Source of the DNA: Labilibaculum filiforme
GTDB lineage: Bacteria; Bacteroidota; Bacteroidia; Bacteroidales; Marinifilaceae
Direction of reading: 5' to 3'
Length of the DNA: 64,000 nt
NCBI RefSeq assembly: GCF_002843315.1
Contig: NZ_MVDD01000016.1
Coordinates: 1 to 64,000 of the forward strand
This document shows positions 16,383 through 26,006 of this stretch, piece after piece. Position numbers and translations under genes: made by a program. The stretch's first letter is position 1, and every line of letters starts with the position of its first letter. The notes under the pieces are model-generated. The model saw nothing but the letters and a program-made list of their open reading frames with translations. It had not been told where the DNA came from and did not search any database.

Positions 16383-17009
16383 ATGAAAATTAAAGTCTGC
16401 GGTCTTCGCGATAAAAGTAATGTTAAAGATCTGATGGTGTTGTCTTTGGATTATATGGGCTTCATCTTTTATTCAAAATCTGCCCGCTTTGTAGGAGACG
16501 ATTTTGATGCGGAAATTACGAAGATGATTCCTTTACATATCCGTAAAGTTGGCGTTTTTGTGAACGAATCAGTAGAAAAGATTCTGGCTTTGGCAAAGAA
16601 ATATCAACTCGATGTAATTCAATTACATGGCGATGAAAGTCCGGAAGATTGTAAGTTGATAAAAGATGCAGGCCTAGAGGTGTTTAAGGCTTTTCAGCTG
16701 AATGAGGCCTTTCAATTTAAAGTGCTGGATAAATATCATAAAACTTGTGATTATTTTCTATTTGACACGAAATCGGAAGCTTATGGTGGAAGTGGTAAGA
16801 AGTTTAATTGGGAAATCTTAAAAAAATACAAAGGCGAAACAGCTTTTTTTTTAAGCGGTGGAATAGGAAGTAAGGATGTGGAAGCGATAAAAGAGTTTAA
16901 GCATCCTAAATTAGTTGGTTTGGACGTAAATTCAGGTTTTGAAAAGAGTCCGGCTTTAAAGGATGCGGTGTTGGTAAAAGAGTTTTTAAAATCAGTAAGA
17001 CAAAATTAA
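16383..17009 (+). CDS. trpF: Phosphoribosylanthranilate isomerase
   Basis: 208 residues, TIM barrel. It catalyses the Amadori rearrangement of phosphoribosylanthranilate. The catalytic Cys lies in KVCGL at residues 4-8 and the catalytic Asp in [18 protein letters not shown], followed by FFLSGGIG and GLDVNSGFE for phosphate binding. The start ATG sits after the REP-like spacer, and trpB starts one base after its stop codon. Confidence 0.95.
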   Translation: MKIKVCGLRDKSNVKDLMVLSLDYMGFIFYSKSARFVGDDFDAEITKMIPLHIRKVGVFVNESVEKILALAKKYQLDVIQLHGDESPEDCKLIKDAGLEVFKAFQLNEAFQFKVLDKYHKTCDYFLFDTKSEAYGGSGKKFNWEILKKYKGETAFFLSGGIGSKDVEAIKEFKHPKLVGLDVNSGFEKSPALKDAVLVKEFLKSVRQN

Positions 17010-17010
17010 G

Positions 17011-18195
17011 ATGAGCAATAATAAATATGCAGTAAATGAACGTGGTTACTACGGGCAATTTGGTGGTGCTTACATTCCGGAATTGTTACGTGCTAACGTA
17101 GATGAGTTACGGGAAAACTACTTGAAAATTATTAATTCGGAGCAGTTTCAAAAGGATTATAAACGATTGTTGGATAATTATGTAGGGCGACCAACGCCAT
17201 TAACAAAAGTGGAGAATTTGTCGAAGCGTTTCGGAACGAATATTTACCTAAAAAGGGAAGATTTAACGCATACTGGAGCGCATAAAATTAACAATACCAT
17301 TGGGCAGATTTTAATTGCTAAATACATGGGCAAAACGCGTATTATTGCCGAAACAGGAGCAGGGCAACATGGAGTAGCAACGGCTACTGTTTGTGCTTTG
17401 TTTGGTTTGGAATGCGTTGTGTATATGGGAGCTCTGGATATTGAACGTCAGGCGCCTAATGTTGCTAGAATGAAAATGCTGGGCGCTAAGGTTGTGCCTG
17501 CTATTTCGGGTAATCAAACCTTAAAAGATGCTACCAACGAGGCTATTCGCGATTGGATTGCTAATCCGTATTCTTTTTATTTGATAGGATCGGTGGTTGG
17601 ACCACATCCTTATCCCGATATGGTAACAAGATTACAGTCGATTATATCGAAAGAAATTCGTGAACAACTAACTGTCGAAACGGGAAATCCGAATCCTAAT
17701 TATGTGATTGCTTGTGTGGGTGGAGGAAGTAATGCTGCTGGTGCCTTTTATCATTATTTAAATGAGGAGAATGTGAAATTAGTAGCTGTGGAAGCATCAG
17801 GTTTGGGTGTAGACAGTGGCGAAACAGCTGCAACCATAACTATCGGAGATGTAGGTTTTATTCACGGAAGTAAAACCATGCTAATGCAGGATGAAGATGG
17901 ACAGATTACGGAGCCTTACTCTATTTCAGCTGGTTTGGATTATCCAGGTGTAGGTCCCTTGCATGCACATTTGGCCGAGACTGGCAGGGCACAATTCCTC
18001 TCTGTTACCGATCAGGAAGCTTTGGATGCTGCTAAAGTGCTGGCGCAATCAGAAGGAATTATTCCGGCTTTGGAATCGGCACACGCTTTAGCTGCTTTGG
18101 AAAAAATAAAATTCTTAAAAGAGGATGTTGTGGTGGTGAATTTGTCAGGTAGAGGCGATAAAGACATGGAAACCTACATGAAACATTTCAATTAA
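17011..18195 (+). CDS. trpB: Tryptophan synthase beta chain
   Basis: 394 residues. It condenses indole with serine in the alpha2beta2 tryptophan synthase complex. The PLP lysine lies in [13 protein letters not shown] (about residues 83-95). GQHGVATAT, the phosphate-binding [10 protein letters not shown] and LSGRGDKD are also seen. It belongs to the TrpB1 type that pairs with TrpA, encoded 75 bases downstream after a low-complexity AATTAACAATT-type spacer. Confidence 0.96.
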   Translation: MSNNKYAVNERGYYGQFGGAYIPELLRANVDELRENYLKIINSEQFQKDYKRLLDNYVGRPTPLTKVENLSKRFGTNIYLKREDLTHTGAHKINNTIGQILIAKYMGKTRIIAETGAGQHGVATATVCALFGLECVVYMGALDIERQAPNVARMKMLGAKVVPAISGNQTLKDATNEAIRDWIANPYSFYLIGSVVGPHPYPDMVTRLQSIISKEIREQLTVETGNPNPNYVIACVGGGSNAAGAFYHYLNEENVKLVAVEASGLGVDSGETAATITIGDVGFIHGSKTMLMQDEDGQITEPYSISAGLDYPGVGPLHAHLAETGRAQFLSVTDQEALDAAKVLAQSEGIIPALESAHALAALEKIKFLKEDVVVVNLSGRGDKDMETYMKHFN

Positions 18196-18270
18196 TAATT
18201 AGTAATTAACAATTAACAATTGGATTTTAGTAATTATTAATTTCTAATTGTTCATTATTCATTGTTTATC

Positions 18271-19020
18271 ATGAACCGAATAGATCAATTATTTCAAAAT
18301 AAAGGAAAGGATATTTTATCCATCTATTTTCCTGCTGGATATCCAAATCTGAACGATACTGTTCCTAACTTGCAGCTTTTGCAGGATAAAGGAGTCGATT
18401 TGGTAGAAATTGGAATTCCATTTTCCGATCCTTTGGCCGATGGGCCGGTAATTCAGCTTGCAGCAAAACAAGCTTTAGATCAAGGAATGAGTCTTAAGTT
18501 GCTTTTTGAGCAATTAAAAGAGGCTCGAAAAACAATTACAATGCCTTTGATATTGATGGGCTATTGGAATGTAGTGTTTAAGTATGGTGTTGATTCTTTT
18601 GTGGCAGATTGTCAAAGCTGTGGTATCGATGGAGTGATTTTGCCAGATTTGCCTTTGGAAGAGTATGAAGAGGAATTTAAGGTAAGGTTTGAGGCGCATG
18701 GTGTATATAATATTTTGTTAGTAACGCCACAAACTACGGAACAACGTATGGTAAAAATTGAAAAAGCTGCGAAAGGGTTTTTATATATGGTTTCGTCCTC
18801 GGCAACAACTGGTGGAGCTTTAGAACAAAGCAAGGAGCGGGAAGAATACTTTAAAAAAGTAGCAAGTCTGAATATTCCTTCCCTTATCGGATTTGGAATA
18901 CGCGACAAACAAAGCTTTCAGCATGCCTCCAGTTTTTCGAACGGAGCAATTATTGGAACAGCATTCATTAATGCGTTAACGAGCGGCACGGCTCCCGAAT
19001 TTCTGGATTCATTATTGTAA
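18271..19020 (+). CDS. trpA: Tryptophan synthase alpha chain
   Basis: 249 residues from the ATG at 18271. A TTG nine bases upstream is in frame but less likely. It cleaves indole-3-glycerol phosphate to indole and glyceraldehyde-3-phosphate. Catalytic residues are seen in LVEIGIPFSDPLADGP (Glu and Asp), and GFGIRDKQS is the phosphate site. It is the last gene of the trp operon and is followed by a long-stem hairpin at 19036-19087. Confidence 0.95.
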   Translation: MNRIDQLFQNKGKDILSIYFPAGYPNLNDTVPNLQLLQDKGVDLVEIGIPFSDPLADGPVIQLAAKQALDQGMSLKLLFEQLKEARKTITMPLILMGYWNVVFKYGVDSFVADCQSCGIDGVILPDLPLEEYEEEFKVRFEAHGVYNILLVTPQTTEQRMVKIEKAAKGFLYMVSSSATTGGALEQSKEREEYFKKVASLNIPSLIGFGIRDKQSFQHASSFSNGAIIGTAFINALTSGTAPEFLDSLL

Positions 19021-19035
19021 ATTGAATCTCAGCTC

Positions 19036-19087
19036 GTCATACCCTGACTATAAGCGAGCCGTTCCTATCAGGGTATGACTTGTTTTT
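19036..19087 (+). terminator. Hairpin after trpA, probable trp operon terminator
   Basis: A 12-bp perfect stem (GTCATACCCTGA at 19036-19047 with TCAGGGTATGAC at 19068-19079), a 20-base loop and a modest T run (TTGTTTTT). It may also be a REP-type unit, since its sequence begins GTCAT like the repeat in the trpC-trpF gap. Confidence 0.6.
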
Positions 19088-19221
19088 AAGCTTTGAGCAA
19101 TAGGTTTGGAATTAAAATTTGTCTCGTTTAATTTTCTTTGTGGTATTTCGTAATATTCTTCGTTACCTTGGTGATTCAACTTTTAGACTAGTTTAAAATA
19201 TCAGCTTGATAGCTATTGCAA

Positions 19222-20478
19222 TTAAAAAAGTAATATATACGTTAAAGCACCCGCAAAATAACCAATTAATGCTACCCAGCTAATTTTTTTCAAGTACCAA
19301 AAGAAGTCTATTTTTTCGATTCCCATTGCTGCTACACCCGCAGCCGATCCAATAATAAGAATACTACCACCAGTTCCAGCACAATAGGCAATAAGTTCCC
19401 AAAAATAATGGTTGGTAGGAAAGGTATGTAAATCGTACATTCCCATAGATGCTGCTACTAAAGGCACATTATCTATTATAGAGGAAAGAATTCCAAGCGA
19501 CATGGCTATGGTAGTAAGATTTCCAACCGATTTGCTAAGCGCTGTTGCTAGGTTTGCAAGTAAGCCAGTAGATTCTAATGCGGCAACAGCCATCAGAATA
19601 CCCAGAAAAAATAAAACACTTGGGATGTCTATTTTGCGTAATGCATTTGTTACCGTAATTTTATGCTCGTAGGCTTTATCTTTATTCAAAAGTTCAGTTA
19701 CAATCCATAATATCGATAAGCCAATTAGTATTCCCATAAATGGAGGTAAATGAGTGATCGATTTAAAGATAGGAACAAAAATTAAGGCGGCTATCCCGAT
19801 AAAAAAGACGATATTTTTCTCGTGATTTAAAATGTGAGATTCATGACTGGGTTGATCCATTTGCTGAAAGCTTCCTTTTACCATTTGCGAAATTAAAAAT
19901 AGAGGAATCAGCATACTGATTAAACTAGGTAAAAATAATTTATGCATGATATTCACCGTAGTTATCTGACCACCAATCCACAGCATGGTTGTTGTAACAT
20001 CACCAATGGGAGTCCAGGCTCCTCCAGCATTTGCCGCTATCACAATCATACCAATAAACATTAATCTTTCGTGTTTTTCATGCAATAATTTGCGGATAAG
20101 CGTTACCATTACAATCGTAGTGGTAAGATTATCGAGAACTGCCGAAAGGAAAAAAGTAATAAAGCTTAAAATAATCAGCAGTGTTCGTTTATTTTTTGTT
20201 GTAATTTGTTTTGTGATTACATCAAAGCCACTGTACGAGTCAATTAACTCGACTATGGTCATAGCTCCTATAAGGAAAAATAGAATTTGTGATATACTCC
20301 CAATGTGTTCTACCAGTTGATGAACGATTGCTTCCGAATCGGACTGAAATAAAACGTAAGTGGTCCAAATTACACCTCCTGTTAAAAGAGCAATAGCTGC
20401 TTTATTGATTTTAACTTTACTTTCGAGGGCAATTAGTGCATAGCCAATGCTAAATGCAATGAGAATAATCGTGTTCAT
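19222..20478 (-). CDS. nhaD: NhaD-type sodium:proton antiporter
   Basis: 418 residues, about 11-12 membrane segments. Segments SAVLDNLTTTIVM (about 113-125), NAGGAWTPIGDVTTTMLW (about 148-166) and SSIIDNVPLVAA (about 333-345) are the paired ion-site motifs of the NhaD branch of the ion transporter superfamily. It exports Na+ (or Li+) in exchange for H+ across the inner membrane, which fits a marine or saline habitat. It stands alone, convergent with the trp operon. Confidence 0.85.
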   Translation of the reverse strand: MNTIILIAFSIGYALIALESKVKINKAAIALLTGGVIWTTYVLFQSDSEAIVHQLVEHIGSISQILFFLIGAMTIVELIDSYSGFDVITKQITTKNKRTLLIILSFITFFLSAVLDNLTTTIVMVTLIRKLLHEKHERLMFIGMIVIAANAGGAWTPIGDVTTTMLWIGGQITTVNIMHKLFLPSLISMLIPLFLISQMVKGSFQQMDQPSHESHILNHEKNIVFFIGIAALIFVPIFKSITHLPPFMGILIGLSILWIVTELLNKDKAYEHKITVTNALRKIDIPSVLFFLGILMAVAALESTGLLANLATALSKSVGNLTTIAMSLGILSSIIDNVPLVAASMGMYDLHTFPTNHYFWELIAYCAGTGGSILIIGSAAGVAAMGIEKIDFFWYLKKISWVALIGYFAGALTYILLF

Positions 20479-20925
20479 TGTTATCTTTTTTGTAGTAAGT
20501 GAAACTATGAAAATAAATTACTTTTTTAGTGTTTATTCTTGGCAGGGGGGACACGATGCCTTAAAGTTTCAGCTTGTGAAACTTCTAACGAATGTAATCA
20601 TAAAACAGGGTTGGGTGTTTTCGGTTTGAGAAAAAAAATAATTGTTTTAACGATTCTTAACTATTCCTATTGAATTTTTTATTTGAGTGATTTGAATTTT
20701 GTATCGTAGGATAGGCTAGGGAAGTGGAATTTGGTGTTTTTTGATATTGGGCTTTTATTTAGACTTAAAGTATCCTATTAATTAAATACAACATAATAAA
20801 AATAGTTTTAGAGAAATATAGCATCTAGCGTCGTCATCAGCTTTCGATTCTGGTGGGTAAGTAAAAGAATTTTGAATGTAGAGAAGAAAATTGATGATAG
20901 GTTTTGGAATGCTAATAAAGTGTTG
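20479..20925. other. 447-base stretch without a recognised gene
   Basis: AT-rich sequence upstream of nhaD and downstream of the symporter gene, both on the minus strand. It contains a GGCAGGGGGGACACG segment around 20533 and no recognisable RNA gene or clear terminator. Confidence 0.5.
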
Positions 20926-22374
20926 TTATCGCATTCCAGCTTTTTTAATAAAAGCTTCGGCTTTTTCGGTTTCTGGTTTTGTAATAATACTAACGCTTAT
21001 AAATATAACGGCGGACGCAAGCATTCCAATAAGAGCTTGTTGTACGGAAGCAGTTTCCCATGCTTTTGGTAAATTTACTCCTAATGCAATTAAAAGATTG
21101 TAGGTAGAGAATAGTAAGCCAAATAGGATTGATACTGTTGCAGCTTTGGAATTTCCTGCTTTCCAGATGAAGCCAAGTACCAAAGGAACAAAAGCTCCTG
21201 TTGCCAGAAAATCGGAACCAATCCATGTAATTTTAAGAATTGAACGTATCTCAAGTGCGATTAGTAATCCTAAAAAAGAGATAATTACAGTTGAGATCTT
21301 ACCTGCCCAAACCATTTGTTTTGGTTCAGCATTCTGGCGAAATAATTTTTTGTAAATGTCGATACTTAAAACCATAGCACCAGTATTAATCATCGAGTCC
21401 ATGGTCGACATAATGGCGGAGCACAAACCAACAAATAGTAATGCTGCTAAACCAAGGGGCATGTACCGAATTATGATGGCTGGTACAATTCCACCTTCGG
21501 GTACGGAATCGAATAAACCGAAACTAAGCACTCCAGTTAAAGTAACAATAAGGTATAATGGAATAAAGATGACAAAAGCCAAAGACATCATCTTCTTTGC
21601 ATCGCCAGGAGTTTTACTAGCCGAAATTCGTTGCCAGATGTTGGCTTGAATCATCCAGGAACAACCGAAGGTAATGATAAAAACAAAGTTGTTGGAGAGG
21701 TTATGAAAGAAGGAAAGGAATTCAGTTTTGTTTGCATTTAATGCTAGTTGTTGCACTTTCTCGAAGCCTCCCGAATGTTTGTACGCGAAAACGAAGAGTA
21801 CAATTGCCGCAATCAGTAAAAAAAAGAATTGAATGATATCGGTAACCACTACACCTTTAAATCCGCCAAAGAAAGAGTAGAGTAGAACGATGCTTGTACC
21901 TGTTAAAGCAGCAATTTTGTAATCGATATTGAAAAAAGCCTGAAAGAATTTACCGATTACTACCGCTTGGGTGGCAACTCCTAAAATCATAAAAACAAGA
22001 ATAAGCAAGGAAAGAAGAAAAGCAACTGTTTTGTTGTAACGTAATTCCATTAGCTGTGGTTGGGTAATGGTTCCTATTTTTCGGATGGCTTTTGAAAATA
22101 GGTACATTAAAAAGGTAGCAAAGAGAACCGGCATCCCATAAATCCAAAACGAACTGATTCCCTGATTAAATCCATGATCGACCAAATCAATAGCAGATCC
22201 ACCTCCCCACCACGATGCAATAAAAGTGATTGCTAGAGCCCCAAATGACAGCTGTCTGCCAGCTAAAAAGTAATCTTCGGAGTTTTCGCTTTCTTTTGAG
22301 CGAAGAACAATAATCATAATTGCTGCAAAGTAAAGAATTAGTAGAAGTATGGAGAGTAGTTGAAGTGGATTCAT
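20926..22374 (-). CDS. Sodium:solute symporter (SSS family)
   Basis: 482 residues, about 13 membrane segments. The N-terminal SEDYFLAGRQLSFGALAITFIASWWGGGS matches the SSS family pattern near the Na+ site, and the body has the family's LYSFFGGFKGVVVTDIIQF segment. The solute cannot be read from sequence. The upstream region holds a 19-bp perfect inverted repeat (22401-22444) only 27 bases before the start codon, which may regulate it. Confidence 0.85.
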   Translation of the reverse strand: MNPLQLLSILLLILYFAAIMIIVLRSKESENSEDYFLAGRQLSFGALAITFIASWWGGGSAIDLVDHGFNQGISSFWIYGMPVLFATFLMYLFSKAIRKIGTITQPQLMELRYNKTVAFLLSLLILVFMILGVATQAVVIGKFFQAFFNIDYKIAALTGTSIVLLYSFFGGFKGVVVTDIIQFFFLLIAAIVLFVFAYKHSGGFEKVQQLALNANKTEFLSFFHNLSNNFVFIITFGCSWMIQANIWQRISASKTPGDAKKMMSLAFVIFIPLYLIVTLTGVLSFGLFDSVPEGGIVPAIIIRYMPLGLAALLFVGLCSAIMSTMDSMINTGAMVLSIDIYKKLFRQNAEPKQMVWAGKISTVIISFLGLLIALEIRSILKITWIGSDFLATGAFVPLVLGFIWKAGNSKAATVSILFGLLFSTYNLLIALGVNLPKAWETASVQQALIGMLASAVIFISVSIITKPETEKAEAFIKKAGMR

Positions 22375-22400
22375 TTATTTTTTGTTTGAAATAAAATAAT

Positions 22401-22444
22401 ACCTTAAGTCATTTAAAGAAAAAAATCTTTAAATGACTTAAGGT
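22401..22444. repeat. Perfect 19-bp inverted repeat between divergent genes
   Basis: Arms 22401-22419 (beginning ACCTTAAGTCATTTAAAG) and 22426-22444 with a six-A loop, all 19 pairs perfect. On the plus strand it is followed by five T and would act as a terminator. On the minus strand it lies in the 5' leader of the symporter gene. It could also be a dimeric regulator site. Confidence 0.75.
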
Positions 22445-22668
22445 TTTTACTGTGAAATGTTTACTGGGATGTTAGTTCGCTAAAACATTCTTAATTTGTT
22501 GATTTTAGACAGTTGTAACGTTATAAATATACTTTATTTACTTTGATATCGATTGCAATATTTTTTTGAAAAAAAAATATGTTAATTCAGTATTGAGTAC
22601 ACATTAAGATGAGGAAAAAATAATATAAAAAAGCAAGGATATGCTGTGTTTATTATGAATTAATTTGA

Positions 22669-22676
22669 TAACTTTG
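22669..22676 (+). promoter_or_regulatory. Candidate -7 box for the glycogen genes
   Basis: TAACTTTG matches TAnnTTTG, with TGTG about 19 bases upstream as a poor -33 element. It lies 74 bases before the debranching enzyme ATG. Confidence 0.4.
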
Positions 22677-22750
22677 GTGATATGCAAGCTTTTTTTATGA
22701 TAAAGCAACGCATCTAATCGACTGAAAACCAAATCCAAAATCGTTTGCGC

Positions 22751-24685
22751 ATGGACTACCTTAAGTTTGACAAAGCTCAATTGGTAAATACCGAATATTC
22801 CTTAAAAAAGGAGTATATCCGAACCAATCGTGCTGGCTCTTTCGCCAGTTCGACTATTATCAATTGCAATACTCGAAAATATCATGGACTTTTAATTTGT
22901 CCAATTGATCATTTTGGAGGTGATAATCATGTATTGCTATCCTCTTTGGATGAAACAATTATTCAGCATGATGCACCTTTTAATCTAGGGATTCGTAAAT
23001 TTCCTGGCGAGTATAGTCCAAAAGGGAATAAGTATGTTCGTGAGTATTTTATGGATCCAACTCCTACCATAGTTTATAGGGTAGGTGGTGTGGTTCTGCG
23101 AAAGGAATTTTTATTGGTTGAAAAAGAGCAACGGGTTTTGGTTCGTTATACATTATTGGAGGCAAATTCACCTACGATTATCCGTTTGCAACCTTTTCTC
23201 GCATTTAGAAATATTCATGCCCTAACAAAGGCAAATATGGATGCGAATACCAGATCCGAGACCGTGTGTAATGGGGTTAAAATCCGATTGTATCAAGATT
23301 TTCCTTATTTATACATGCAATCGTCGGTTGAGTCGGAATTTGTTCATGTGCCCGATTGGTATTACAATGTAGAGTACAAGGAGGAGAAAAGAAGAGGATA
23401 CGATTGTCACGAGGATTTGTTTGTGCCTGGTTATTTCGAAATGAATATTTCAAAAGGGGAGTCTATTGTATTTTCGGCAGGAACAAAAGAGGTTTCACCA
23501 AACACAATAGCAAAGCAATTTGCTTCGGAGTTAAAAAAGAGAGTTACTCGCGATAGTTTTAATAATTGTTTGGAAAATTCAGCAGTTCAATTCTTTTCAA
23601 AAAATGGAAAAGGAACTGGAATTATTAATGGTTTTCCTTGGTTTAGTACCAGCGAACGAAATACTTATTTATCCTTGCCGGGATTAACACTATCTCGTGG
23701 GGATCAGAAAACATTTTTGGAGGTGTTTAATACAACCTTTGGTAGGATATGTGATCGTTTTTCAAAAGATCCGGTACTTAATAAAAATAGATTCTCAGTA
23801 GATGTTCCATTATGGTCATTTTGGACACTGCAAAAATATATTGAAGCAGGAGCGGATAGAAAGGAAGTTTGGAAACACTATCGCAAAAAACTCAAGGAGA
23901 TTTTACAGCATTATAAGCAGGGATCAAATTTAGCAATTAAGATGCATGATAATGGTTTGCTATGGACAATAGAACAAGGCGTAACCTGGATGAATGTTAA
24001 AAATAATGGAGTATTTCTTAATCGACGAATGGGTTATGTGGTAGAGATAAACGCTCTTTGGTACAATGCAATTTGTTTTGCATTAGAAATGGCCGAAGAG
24101 GCGAACGAGAAAGCTTTTGTTGAAGAGTGGTTTGGTGTTAAAGAAAGCTTGAAGAAATCATTTATAGAAACGTTTTGGGATGAAAGTAAAACTTACTTGT
24201 CGGATTATGTAGATACAACACATAAGAGTTGGGCGGTTCGACCTAATCAATTATTTGCTGTGTCGCTTCCTTATTCTTGTCTTTCCCGCGATCAAAAGAA
24301 AGCTGTGATGGATATGATTAAAAAGGAGTTATTAACTCCCAGAGGGCTTCGTACGCTTTCTCCTAATAGTCACGAATATATTGGAAAGATTTTGGGAGGA
24401 GAAGAAGTTAGAAATTCAGCTTTTCATTACGGATCGGTATATCCATGGCTTTACGGACACTATGCTGAAGCATATATAAAGCTATTTAAGGAGGCAGGAG
24501 AAGGGTCTGTTCGACGATGGTTTGTTGAATTTGAGGATTGTTTAAATGAGCGGGGACTTGGTACAATATCTGAGGTTTATGATGGAAATCCACCATATCT
24601 CCCCAATGAAGCAACCTCCTACGCATTAAGTGTAGCCGAAATTATTCGAGCAAGTAAAATGTTACATCAATCATCTTTAAAATAG
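22751..24685 (+). CDS. Glycogen debranching enzyme (amylo-alpha-1,6-glucosidase type)
   Basis: 644 residues from ATG 22751; an in-frame TTG two codons earlier is less likely. The N-terminal domain (EYIRTNRAGSFASSTIINCNTRKYHGLLI, about 20-48) is that of the archaeal/bacterial GDE family. The C-terminal two thirds form the GH133-like (alpha/alpha)6 barrel, with LWTIEQGVTWMNVK and SFIETFWDE segments. It would remove alpha-1,6 branch stubs from glycogen. The genes after it on the same strand (GT4, GH57, synthase-phosphorylase) form one glycogen cluster, with only 6 bases to the next gene. Confidence 0.88.
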   Translation: MDYLKFDKAQLVNTEYSLKKEYIRTNRAGSFASSTIINCNTRKYHGLLICPIDHFGGDNHVLLSSLDETIIQHDAPFNLGIRKFPGEYSPKGNKYVREYFMDPTPTIVYRVGGVVLRKEFLLVEKEQRVLVRYTLLEANSPTIIRLQPFLAFRNIHALTKANMDANTRSETVCNGVKIRLYQDFPYLYMQSSVESEFVHVPDWYYNVEYKEEKRRGYDCHEDLFVPGYFEMNISKGESIVFSAGTKEVSPNTIAKQFASELKKRVTRDSFNNCLENSAVQFFSKNGKGTGIINGFPWFSTSERNTYLSLPGLTLSRGDQKTFLEVFNTTFGRICDRFSKDPVLNKNRFSVDVPLWSFWTLQKYIEAGADRKEVWKHYRKKLKEILQHYKQGSNLAIKMHDNGLLWTIEQGVTWMNVKNNGVFLNRRMGYVVEINALWYNAICFALEMAEEANEKAFVEEWFGVKESLKKSFIETFWDESKTYLSDYVDTTHKSWAVRPNQLFAVSLPYSCLSRDQKKAVMDMIKKELLTPRGLRTLSPNSHEYIGKILGGEEVRNSAFHYGSVYPWLYGHYAEAYIKLFKEAGEGSVRRWFVEFEDCLNERGLGTISEVYDGNPPYLPNEATSYALSVAEIIRASKMLHQSSLK

Positions 24686-24691
24686 CTGTAT

Positions 24692-26002
24692 ATGAAAGTT
24701 TTAATGTTTGGGTGGGAATTTCCACCACATATTTCTGGAGGATTAGGTACGGCTTGTTATGGATTAACCAGAGGCTTGGCAAAAATTGATGATTTAGACA
24801 TTATTTTTGTGGTCCCTAAAGCTTATGGGGATGAGGATCAGACTAAAATGAGTTTGGTGGGAGCCAATTCTGTTACTATCCAACAGGTACAATCCCACGT
24901 CGAGAAATTTAAATCTCAACACACTTATCTCGAAGTAGATTCCCATTTGGTTCCCTATAACGATCCGGATGAATATTATACCTTTTCGAGTCAGGATTTA
25001 TATGGAAAAAATAAATTTATAAAAGTTGATAAGGAAGGAAAACTGGAGTTTAGTGGTAAATATGGTACTAATTTAATCGAAGAGATTTATAAGTATGCAT
25101 ATGTTGCATCAACAATTGCCTCGGCTCACGAGCATGATGTGATACATGCTCATGATTGGCTTTGTTATCCTGCTGGAATAGCAGCAAAGGAAGTATCCGG
25201 GAAACCATTGGTAATTCATGTACACGCCACCGATTTTGATAGAAGTGGAGGTAATGTAAATCCAAAAGTTTACGAAATTGAAAAAAAAGGAATGGATGCG
25301 GCTGATAAGATTATCGCGGTTAGTAACCTAACTCGTAATATTGTTATCGAAAAGTACGGACAGGACCCGAATAAGGTGGTAACCGTTTACAATGCTGTTG
25401 AACCAGTTTCTTTAGAAGAAAAACTCAAAATTAAAAAAGGGGTTAAAGAAAAAGTTGTAACTTTTTTAGGTCGTATCACCATGCAAAAAGGACCGGAATA
25501 TTTTGTGGAAGCAGCTTATCAAGTCTTAAAAAGGACAAATAATGTACGATTTGTGATGGCTGGTAATGGAGATATGTTGGAACAGATGGTGGATCGGGTA
25601 GCTCAGTTAGGAATTAGTGATAAATTTCATTTTACAGGCTTTTTAAAAGGAGATGACGTATTTAAAATGTTCCTTTTAAGCGATGTTTATGTGATGCCTT
25701 CCGTGTCGGAGCCCTTTGGTATATCGCCTTTAGAGGCTATGCAATCAAATGTGCCAGTAATTATTTCTAAACAATCTGGTGTGTCGGAGATACTGACCCA
25801 TGCAGTAAAGGTTGATTATTGGGATATAGAAGCAATGGCAGATGCCATTTATGGAATAATTAAATACAATGCTCTTTCGGAAGTTTTTAAGGAAGATGGA
25901 AAAGAGGAAGTGGATAATTTGAAGTGGGCGAATGCGGCTATCAATGTTCATGATGTTTATGTTTCCGCAATTAAATTATTCAAACCACTAACTAAAAATT
26001 AA
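24692..26002 (+). CDS. GT4 family glycosyltransferase, glycogen synthase-like
   Basis: 436 residues. N-terminal MKVLMFGWEFPPHISGGLG is the acceptor-side GT-B signature of GT4/GT5 enzymes. The C-terminal half carries VTFLGRITMQKGPEYF and EPFGISPLEAMQS, the E-x7-E donor motif. Flanked by debranching enzyme and GH57 genes (6 and 4 bases away), it probably acts in alpha-glucan synthesis or primer elongation (inference). A role on another glycan cannot be excluded. Confidence 0.82.
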   Translation: MKVLMFGWEFPPHISGGLGTACYGLTRGLAKIDDLDIIFVVPKAYGDEDQTKMSLVGANSVTIQQVQSHVEKFKSQHTYLEVDSHLVPYNDPDEYYTFSSQDLYGKNKFIKVDKEGKLEFSGKYGTNLIEEIYKYAYVASTIASAHEHDVIHAHDWLCYPAGIAAKEVSGKPLVIHVHATDFDRSGGNVNPKVYEIEKKGMDAADKIIAVSNLTRNIVIEKYGQDPNKVVTVYNAVEPVSLEEKLKIKKGVKEKVVTFLGRITMQKGPEYFVEAAYQVLKRTNNVRFVMAGNGDMLEQMVDRVAQLGISDKFHFTGFLKGDDVFKMFLLSDVYVMPSVSEPFGISPLEAMQSNVPVIISKQSGVSEILTHAVKVDYWDIEAMADAIYGIIKYNALSEVFKEDGKEEVDNLKWANAAINVHDVYVSAIKLFKPLTKN

Positions 26003-26006
26003 GATT

